A stretch of DNA of 40,394 bases. It comes from Companilactobacillus kimchiensis. GTDB taxonomy: Bacteria; Bacillota; Bacilli; Lactobacillales; Lactobacillaceae. The translations under genes and the position numbers were made by a program. The notes under the pieces are model-generated. The model saw only the letters and a list, made by a program, of their open reading frames with translations. It had not been told where the DNA came from and did not search any database. Below are positions 34,667 to 40,394 of the stretch, piece by piece; positions within the stretch are counted from its first letter, which is position 1, and every line of letters begins with the position of its first letter. Location of the stretch: positions 1 through 40,394 of the forward strand of contig NZ_JQCF01000024.1 in the NCBI RefSeq assembly GCF_001438805.1, in the 5' to 3' direction.

Positions 34667-36031
34667 ATGACAACGCAAAAGGTAGATCATGATCACGAGG
34701 TGGATCGGCGTTTGATTCAAAACGAAAATAAGTATTACGCCAAAGCTTCACGCATTAATTATTACGATCTCGTCATAGAATCCGCACACAATTCAACGTT
34801 AATCGACGTAGATGGAAACGAGTATATCGATTTGTTGGCAAGCGCATCTGCTATCAACGTTGGTCATACCAATGAAAAGGTTGTTAAAGCTATTCAGGAA
34901 CAAGCTGAAAAACTGATTCATTACACACCGGCTTATTTTCATCATCGTCCAGGGCAGGAATTAGCTGAACGTCTAGCCAAATTAGTTCCGGGTACAGATA
35001 AACAAGTGGCATTCTCAAATTCAGGTTCCGAAGCAAATGATGCCATTATCAAGTTTTCGAGAGCCTACACAGGGCGTCAATATATCGTTTCCTATATGGA
35101 TTCCTACCATGGGTCAACTTATGGTTCGATGTCTTTATCAGGAGTCAGCTTAAATATGACTCGTAAGATGGGACCTTTATTACCAGGGATCGTTCACGTA
35201 CCATATCCTGATTTATATCGACGATATCCTAACGAAACCGAACACGATGTCGCAATTAGGTCATTCAAAGAATTTAAGGAACCGTTCGAAAGCTTTTTAC
35301 CAGCTGATGAGGTAGCTTGCGTTTTGATTGAACCAATTCAAGGTGATGGTGGTATTCGTAAAGCGCCTGAAGAATATATGCAACTAGTTTACAAATTTTG
35401 TCATGAAAATGGTATTTTGTTTGCGGTTGATGAAATCAATCAAGGCATGGGACGCACTGGCAAAATGTGGAGTTACCAACAATTTAACAACATTGAACCC
35501 GACTTGATGTCTGTTGGAAAGTCTTTAGCTTCGGGAATGCCTTTATCAGCTACAATTGGTAAGAAAGAAATTATGGAAAGCCTCGATTCACCAGCTCATA
35601 CTTTTACCACCGCTGGCAATCCGATCTGTTGTGCTGCTTCAATGGCAACCTTAGATGTTTTGGAAGATGAGGAATTACTCGACAGATCAACTTCTGAAGG
35701 AGCCTATGCTGAAGAAAGATTCCTTGAAATGCAAAAACATTATCGAGAGATTGGTGATGTGAGAATGTATGGACTCGATGGAGGAATTGAGTTAGTTACA
35801 GATCGAGTATCAAAAGAACCAAACTCTGATTTTGCTAACAAAGTTATTTACTATGCATTTCAACACGGCGTTGTTATTATTACACTGAAGGGAAACATAT
35901 TGCGGTTTCAACCGCCTTTGGTCATCAGTCGTGATGAGTTGGATCGTGCGTTGAATGTTTTGGACGACGCTTTTGCAGCTGCAGAAAATAATCAAGTAAT
36001 TATTCCGAGTAATGAAAAAATAGGTTGGTAA
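34667..36031 (+). CDS. isoleucine 2-epimerase-like class-III PLP enzyme
   Basis: A 454-residue pyridoxal-phosphate enzyme of aminotransferase class III. From memory it matches the L. buchneri isoleucine 2-epimerase (EC 5.1.1.21) in long blocks: LLASASAINVGHT, LIHYTPAYFHHRPG, ACVLIEPIQGDGGI, DLMSVGKSLASGMPLSA and NILRFQPPLVI. That enzyme interconverts L-isoleucine and D-allo-isoleucine and racemises other branched-chain amino acids. The PLP lysine is Lys285 in SVGKS, the PLP-binding Asp is in FAVDEINQG (about 255), and NSGSEAND (about 118-125) binds the phosphate. A GABA-type aminotransferase is the less likely alternative. The permease gene follows after 21 bases, so the two form an operon. 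Confidence 0.85.
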   Translation: MTTQKVDHDHEVDRRLIQNENKYYAKASRINYYDLVIESAHNSTLIDVDGNEYIDLLASASAINVGHTNEKVVKAIQEQAEKLIHYTPAYFHHRPGQELAERLAKLVPGTDKQVAFSNSGSEANDAIIKFSRAYTGRQYIVSYMDSYHGSTYGSMSLSGVSLNMTRKMGPLLPGIVHVPYPDLYRRYPNETEHDVAIRSFKEFKEPFESFLPADEVACVLIEPIQGDGGIRKAPEEYMQLVYKFCHENGILFAVDEINQGMGRTGKMWSYQQFNNIEPDLMSVGKSLASGMPLSATIGKKEIMESLDSPAHTFTTAGNPICCAASMATLDVLEDEELLDRSTSEGAYAEERFLEMQKHYREIGDVRMYGLDGGIELVTDRVSKEPNSDFANKVIYYAFQHGVVIITLKGNILRFQPPLVISRDELDRALNVLDDAFAAAENNQVIIPSNEKIGW

Positions 36032-36052
36032 ATCAAGAGGAGGGTATTTTTT

Positions 36053-37510
36053 ATGAGTGGTTTTTTTAAACGTTTGACCTTAAAAGAAGATCCGAGTATT
36101 TATGAGGATAAAGATTCACATTTAGTTAGAGTTTTAACAGTTAAGGATTTTTTGGCATTAGGTGTCGGAACAATTGTTTCTACTTCAATTTTTACTTTGC
36201 CAGGGGTTGTGGCTGCTGAACATACTGGTCCATCAGTGGTATTTTCATTTATCGTAGCCGCTATCGTGGCTGGTTTAGTAGCTTTTGCTTATGCTGAGAT
36301 GGCCGCTGCCATGCCATTTGCTGGTTCGGCGTATTCTTGGATCAATGTTATGTTTGGTGAGTTTTTCGGTTGGGTCGCTGGTTGGGCGTTACTGGCTGAG
36401 TATTTCATTGCCTTGGCCTTTGTTGGCTCGGGGTTGTCCGCCAATTTCCGGGGACTGTTAGAACCGTTGGGAATCCATTTCCCGAATGCAATTGCCAATA
36501 CCTTTGGCAGTAACGGTGGAATCGTTGATTTAGTCGCTGTGGTTGTCATTGCCGCAGTAGCGTGGCTGATTTCTCACGGAGCCAGTGGTGCTGCTAAAGT
36601 TGAAAATGTTTTAGTTATTTTAAAAGTTTTAGCCGTAGTTGTCTTCATTATTGTAGGTTTGACTGCAATTCACGTTGAAAATTATTTCCCATTTATTCCT
36701 AAGTATCGGGTCAACCCAGATGGAACTGCTTTTGGTGGTTGGCAAGGAATCTATGCAGGTGTTTCAATGATTTTCTTATCATATATCGGCTTTGATTCAA
36801 TTGCTGCTAATTCAGCTGAAGCCAAAGATCCCGGGAAGACTATGCCCCGTGGTATTTTAGGATCATTATTGATTGCGGTTGTTTTATTCGTCGCTGTAGC
36901 CTTAGTCTTAGTTGGTATGTTCAAGTATTCTTCATATGCGAACAATGCTGAACCTGTTGGCTGGGCTTTAAGACATGCAGGACATCCAATTATCGCTAGT
37001 GTTATTCAGGCCGTTGCCGTTGTCGGGATGTTTACCGCCTTGATCGGAATGATGTTAGCTGGTTCCAGATTAGTTTATTCATTCGGACGTGATGGCATGT
37101 TACCTAAGTGGTTAGGTGAGTTGAATGATAAGAATCTTCCTAATCATGCTTTACTAGTTCTTTCTATTGTAGGTATTTTGATTGGGGCCTTTTGTCCCTT
37201 TGCTTTCTTAGCACAATTGATCTCCGCTGGTACCTTGATTGCCTTCATGTTCGTTTCCCTAGGAATTTATCCCTTGAGAAGACGTGAAGGAAAAGATATC
37301 GCCGTTCCGCAATTCAAAGTTCCATTCTATCCCGTTCTACCAGCTTTAGGATTCTTAGGTGCTCTAGTTGTTTTCTGGGGCCTAGATATTCAGGCTAAAA
37401 TATACGCTGGTATCTGGTTTGCTATTGGTTTAGTAGTTTACTTTGCTTACGGAATGCATCATTCAACCTTAGGTAAAAAAGCTCAAGCTGATAAGAATAA
37501 AGATAAATAA
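36053..37510 (+). CDS. APC-family amino-acid permease
   Basis: A 485-residue permease of the APC superfamily, cationic/branched amino-acid transporter-like (YfnA type), with 12 hydrophobic helices in the cytoplasmic membrane. Helix 1 carries the substrate-binding GVGTIVSTSIFTLPG at about residues 37-51, then AFAYAEMAAAMPFAGSAYSW, and the conserved IGFDSIAANSAEAKDPGKTMP loop at about 245-266. The ATG follows GAGGAGGG. It is cotranscribed with the epimerase, so it probably moves the epimerase's substrate or product (branched-chain amino acids); this link is inferred from the operon, not seen in the permease. Confidence 0.92.
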   Translation: MSGFFKRLTLKEDPSIYEDKDSHLVRVLTVKDFLALGVGTIVSTSIFTLPGVVAAEHTGPSVVFSFIVAAIVAGLVAFAYAEMAAAMPFAGSAYSWINVMFGEFFGWVAGWALLAEYFIALAFVGSGLSANFRGLLEPLGIHFPNAIANTFGSNGGIVDLVAVVVIAAVAWLISHGASGAAKVENVLVILKVLAVVVFIIVGLTAIHVENYFPFIPKYRVNPDGTAFGGWQGIYAGVSMIFLSYIGFDSIAANSAEAKDPGKTMPRGILGSLLIAVVLFVAVALVLVGMFKYSSYANNAEPVGWALRHAGHPIIASVIQAVAVVGMFTALIGMMLAGSRLVYSFGRDGMLPKWLGELNDKNLPNHALLVLSIVGILIGAFCPFAFLAQLISAGTLIAFMFVSLGIYPLRRREGKDIAVPQFKVPFYPVLPALGFLGALVVFWGLDIQAKIYAGIWFAIGLVVYFAYGMHHSTLGKKAQADKNKDK

Positions 37511-37530
37511 TATATTAATAATTTAATTTA

Positions 37531-37566
37531 AAAGGCATTTCACCGGTTATGTGAAATGCTTTTTTG
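37531..37566 (+). terminator. intrinsic terminator of the epimerase-permease operon
   Basis: AAAGGCATTTCAC pairs with GTGAAATGCTTT (one G-U) around a seven-base loop, then six T's. Confidence 0.88.
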
Positions 37567-37616
37567 ATTTATGATTAATATAGGAATTAATTTTATAAAT
37601 TGAGGGGGAAATTTGC

Positions 37617-39575
37617 ATGAGATTTGAACAATTAAAAAGACAAGCTAATGTTGTTTTACATAAAAAATTACGTAAATCTGGTAAAGTTTGGTTAGTCGTC
37701 GGAACATTATTTTTTACAGGTGGTCTAGCTATTGAAAATAATATGGTCGCAGTTAAAGCTGACACGACAGTTGAATCAGAAACTAATGCTAGTAACAATG
37801 AAGGTGAATCCGCAAGTTCTTCTGAACAGCCAAATAATCAAGTAGAAGCTGATCCTGAAGCTGATGTTTCAAAGGAAAATAACGAGGATTCATCAAATCA
37901 AGATGGTGATTCTACATCGATACCAAGCGATACACAAACAAATGAATATTTTGGTGGATCTAATGAAACAATTGATGATTCTGGAAATGTAACAGCTGAT
38001 ATTCAGTATCAGAATCAAACGTATTCAGTAAAAGGGCAAGTGGGAACGATTGCTCCAGCTCAGAATAGTGCTGGTGATAAAATTTATGTAAATATCAATA
38101 AGCAAAGTAGTGGTAAGCTTCCAGATGATACACGGATAGAACTCGCTGGACCAGCTGGATTTTCATATAATACCTATGATAAATATGGTAATAAAATGTC
38201 AAATGGCAGAAACGGCGACTCGGTTTTAAACGTTGATCAAAGTATGAAAGATAGCAATGGAGATTTATACTACCATCTAGTTGATGAAGATACATGGGTC
38301 AAACAAGCTAACGGAGTTGATGGTGGTTCGACAAATGATGGTAGTAATGACTATATGGTTTACAATGTCGTACCAAAAGATTATCCATATAATGATGCCA
38401 ACAGTGTCACTAATAAGATATTACCAGCAGCTGATAATGATGGAATAATTTCGGGACAAATTTCGGTCAAATCAATCAATTATGGTCGTGATTTTACATA
38501 TGACTATAAAGGCAAAGCTGGAGAAACGGTTTCTGCCTCAATGAATGGTGATTCTGAAAAGGATTTCCCTTATGCTCCCGTGGTAAAAATTAAATTATTA
38601 TCGACAACAATAGGGGAGCTTCCTGCTGGAGCAACCATTGAATTAGCGGGACCAGCGGGCTTTGTTTATTCATTATATGACAAAGATATGAGTCTATCAG
38701 ACAGAGGGCTTAATGGTGGTTCTGCTTGGGGCACTGATAAAAAGATGACTACTGAATCAGCTACTTATTATCGGGTTTCAACTGATGAATGGATCAAGCA
38801 AGTCAGTGGAGTGATACCTTCAGATGAAAACGTTGATAATCCCAAAACCGAATATAGTATAGATCCAGATATTATTGAACCAGTATTAGCGGATGTAACA
38901 GTCACATCCAATTTAGCAGATCAAGTGGTAACCAAACAACATGGGGCTATCGGCAGTACAATTGATGTTGCTGTACCAGTTGTGAAGGGTTATACAGCTG
39001 ACAAACAAACCATTCAAGCTACCGTTAATCCTGATCGTACGATTACACCGTTAGAATCCGTTGAATATACTAAAGATGAATCAACAGATGATAATTCTAA
39101 TAGTAATGGTGGAAATCATCATTCTAATAGTAATCATGGATCACATAATAATGTTAAAAAGATTAATTATGATTATTTAAATCAAACGATTGCTACTTAC
39201 TTAGATCGTGGTCCAGTACAATTATTTGCAATTAGTAATAATAAATTTAATCCAGTCAGTGAACGTGCTTTAAAACCAGGAACATCTTGGGTTACTGATC
39301 AAATGGCAACAATTACAGGTAAACATTATTATCGAGTTTCCACAAACGAATGGGTTGAAGCTAAAGATGCATATGTTTATGAGGAAGTTTCAAAGGTATT
39401 AAACATTGAAAAAATCACTCCATTGATAAATGATGAAGAAAAAATCAGCAGTAGTCGAGAATTAGGATCTGATACGGCTTGGAAAACTGATCGAATCGTT
39501 TATCTTGGTGACTATCAGAATCCTACGGTAGCTTATCGAGTATCAACGGATGAATTTGTTATTAAGAATAACTAA
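37617..39575 (+). CDS. SLAP-anchored surface protein with duplicated domain (6)
   Basis: A 652-residue secreted protein, the only member of the family on the plus strand. The signal peptide MRFEQLKRQANVV...KKLRKSGKVW is cleaved near VKAD (residue 48). An acidic Ser/Asn/Glu linker runs to about 125. It has no leucine-rich repeats; instead a ~98-residue domain occurs twice (about 139-234 and 299-399), sharing LPxxxxIELAGPAGFxY...YDK and a W-x-K-Q end. One MucBP-like module (TVTSNLADQVVTKQHGAIG, about 420-490), a Gly/Asn/His/Ser hinge and two SLAP domains follow. AGGGGGAAA precedes the ATG at 37617. Function is unknown; the shared ends mark it as a relative of the leucine-rich adhesins. Confidence 0.87.
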   Translation: MRFEQLKRQANVVLHKKLRKSGKVWLVVGTLFFTGGLAIENNMVAVKADTTVESETNASNNEGESASSSEQPNNQVEADPEADVSKENNEDSSNQDGDSTSIPSDTQTNEYFGGSNETIDDSGNVTADIQYQNQTYSVKGQVGTIAPAQNSAGDKIYVNINKQSSGKLPDDTRIELAGPAGFSYNTYDKYGNKMSNGRNGDSVLNVDQSMKDSNGDLYYHLVDEDTWVKQANGVDGGSTNDGSNDYMVYNVVPKDYPYNDANSVTNKILPAADNDGIISGQISVKSINYGRDFTYDYKGKAGETVSASMNGDSEKDFPYAPVVKIKLLSTTIGELPAGATIELAGPAGFVYSLYDKDMSLSDRGLNGGSAWGTDKKMTTESATYYRVSTDEWIKQVSGVIPSDENVDNPKTEYSIDPDIIEPVLADVTVTSNLADQVVTKQHGAIGSTIDVAVPVVKGYTADKQTIQATVNPDRTITPLESVEYTKDESTDDNSNSNGGNHHSNSNHGSHNNVKKINYDYLNQTIATYLDRGPVQLFAISNNKFNPVSERALKPGTSWVTDQMATITGKHYYRVSTNEWVEAKDAYVYEEVSKVLNIEKITPLINDEEKISSSRELGSDTAWKTDRIVYLGDYQNPTVAYRVSTDEFVIKNN

Positions 39576-39576
39576 A

Positions 39577-39609
39577 AAAAGGATCATCCAAAAACGGATG
39601 ACCCTTTAT
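39577..39609 (+). terminator. intrinsic terminator
   Basis: AAAGGATCATCC pairs with GGATGACCCTTT (one mismatch), directly after the stop of the surface gene, followed by ATTATT. Confidence 0.75.
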
Positions 39610-39642
39610 TATTGTCAGATTTACTTGTAAGGAGAAAACCGA

Positions 39643-39679
39643 CAACCTCCCATAATAATATCCCATTTATGGGAAGTTG
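39643..39679. other. unexplained strong stem-loop
   Basis: CAACCTCCCATAA faces TTATGGGAAGTTG with one mismatch and an 11-base loop. AAGGAGAAAA lies just before it without a start codon. It is not followed by a clear T-run on the plus strand. It could be a leader RNA element or a second terminator; the rest of 39680-39880 shows nothing I can name. Confidence 0.45.
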
Positions 39680-39887
39680 GGGAACATTAATGCGAATACT
39701 TAGTATATCATGATGCTGTCAAATAATTAACTCAAATCACAATCAAATTTGTTGTACAAAATGTATAAAAGTAATATTAATTGATAGAAGATAATGATAT
39801 CAATACTTATTAGTACAAAAATGATGCCAAGCAATAAAATTATTAAAAAAAATAGGCATTTAGTGTGTCACTTTTTCAGATTAGAAC

Positions 39888-39893
39888 TATAAT
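39888..39893 (+). promoter_or_regulatory. -10 box of the small acidic gene
   Basis: A perfect TATAAT lies 36 bases before the ATG at 39924, with AAGGAGG at 39906-39912. The -35 region is poor. Confidence 0.5.
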
Positions 39894-39923
39894 GAACTCG
39901 TAACTAAGGAGGTTGTTGAAATT

Positions 39924-40172
39924 ATGGCAGAAGTTGACGAAAGTAAAATGGCTGATGCAGCTATTGCTAAAGAACCAGAAGTTTTGAACCTAAAGATGAG
40001 TGAGGCTTTCGACTGGAGCGATGATAAGACAGTTGTTCGTGACGCTATTTGGGACTATTTCATGGAGAACAACAATCACGATACAGTTAAGACAGAAGAA
40101 GCAGAAAAACCATTCCTTGATATGAAGGATGCTGAAGTACGCGATTTTGTTGAAAAAAACCTTAAGAAATAA
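39924..40172 (+). CDS. small acidic hypothetical protein
   Basis: An 82-residue cytoplasmic protein, strongly acidic, with helix-prone stretches (FDWSDDKTVVRDAIWDYFMENN, MKDAEVRDFVEKNLKK) and an Ala/Glu/Lys-rich N-terminus. It has a consensus -10 box, a full AAGGAGG 11 bases before the ATG and a clean terminator, the marks of a well-expressed single gene. The family is not recognised. Acidic, short, strongly expressed proteins are often stress-related in lactobacilli, but nothing here proves that. Confidence 0.8.
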   Translation: MAEVDESKMADAAIAKEPEVLNLKMSEAFDWSDDKTVVRDAIWDYFMENNNHDTVKTEEAEKPFLDMKDAEVRDFVEKNLKK

Positions 40173-40194
40173 AATCTTTAACTAGTATTACCTT

Positions 40195-40233
40195 TCCTTT
40201 AGACCTCAAGATGTGAAGTCTAAAGGATTTTTT
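40195..40233 (+). terminator. intrinsic terminator
   Basis: TCCTTTAGAC pairs perfectly with GTCTAAAGGA around a 13-base loop, followed by six T's. Confidence 0.88.
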
Positions 40234-40311
40234 GTGTATATTTTTGAAACAAATGAATTTGATTTTTGTATGATATAAATATATGGAATATTATTAGTTT
40301 AGATATAAAAA

Positions 40312-40394
40312 TGAGTTTGGGACATAACTGCCTTTTTACTCAAACATGCAGTATAAACGTGGAACATAACATAGCTCTTTCTGCTCAAAATAAA
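40312..40394. repeat. partial intergenic repeat at the window edge
   Basis: GAGTTTGGGACATAACT (40313-40329) and GTGGAACATAACA (40359-40371) share the core GGRACATAAC. Short intergenic GGGACA-type repeats are common in lactobacilli and other Firmicutes. The element is cut by the window end, so its extent is unknown. Confidence 0.35.

Noticed and set aside
15639-39575. Sortase anchoring of the surface proteins
   Set aside because: No LPXTG-type motif, hydrophobic tail or basic end is present; all end in SLAP domains.

Overview
The window is AT-rich, low-GC Gram-positive DNA. Strong AGGAGG-type ribosome sites, a pyruvate oxidase, an isoleucine 2-epimerase-like enzyme, KxYKxGKxW-like signal peptides and SLAP (S-layer-type) cell-wall domains all point to the family Lactobacillaceae, perhaps Companilactobacillus or a relative; the genus is an inference from gene content. 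I see no rRNA, tRNA, CRISPR array, transposase, integrase or phage gene.

Layout. Positions 1-1.4 kb hold the last codons of an upstream gene and a two-helix membrane protein. Positions 1.85-5.2 kb are a leftward proline block: proB, a MarR regulator, proA and a GNAT acetyltransferase, with a terminator and direct repeats between marR and proA. Positions 5.3-9 kb carry small unknown genes, a DUF6056-like membrane protein, an esterase and two candidate non-coding RNAs. Positions 9-10.9 kb are a MarR/DHA2 drug-efflux operon behind a perfect 24-bp palindrome. Positions 11.2-15.6 kb hold a MenE-like ligase with a lost P-loop, a hotdog thioesterase, a DUF308 membrane protein and pyruvate oxidase.

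Positions 15.6-34 kb are the main feature: five leftward genes for giant secreted surface proteins. Each has the same MRFxQLK...K-x-W signal peptide, a Ser/Thr-rich linker, a BspA-type leucine-rich domain, MucBP-like beta modules and two or three C-terminal SLAP wall-binding domains. The largest (1999 residues if read through) is split by one in-frame TAA just after its signal peptide and carries five 291-bp tandem repeats. A sixth relative, with a different duplicated domain, lies rightward at 37.6-39.6 kb. Between them sits an isoleucine 2-epimerase/amino-acid permease operon (34.7-37.5 kb). A small acidic protein gene and a partial intergenic repeat close the window.

How the parts fit. The surface proteins look like a locally duplicated adhesin family held non-covalently on the wall (no LPXTG motif seen). 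Repeat homogenisation, nearly identical gene ends and the nonsense codon suggest that recombination and on/off variation shape it. The metabolic genes around it (proline synthesis, pyruvate oxidase, branched-chain amino-acid epimerisation, efflux) look like ordinary stress and niche functions with their own promoters and terminators.
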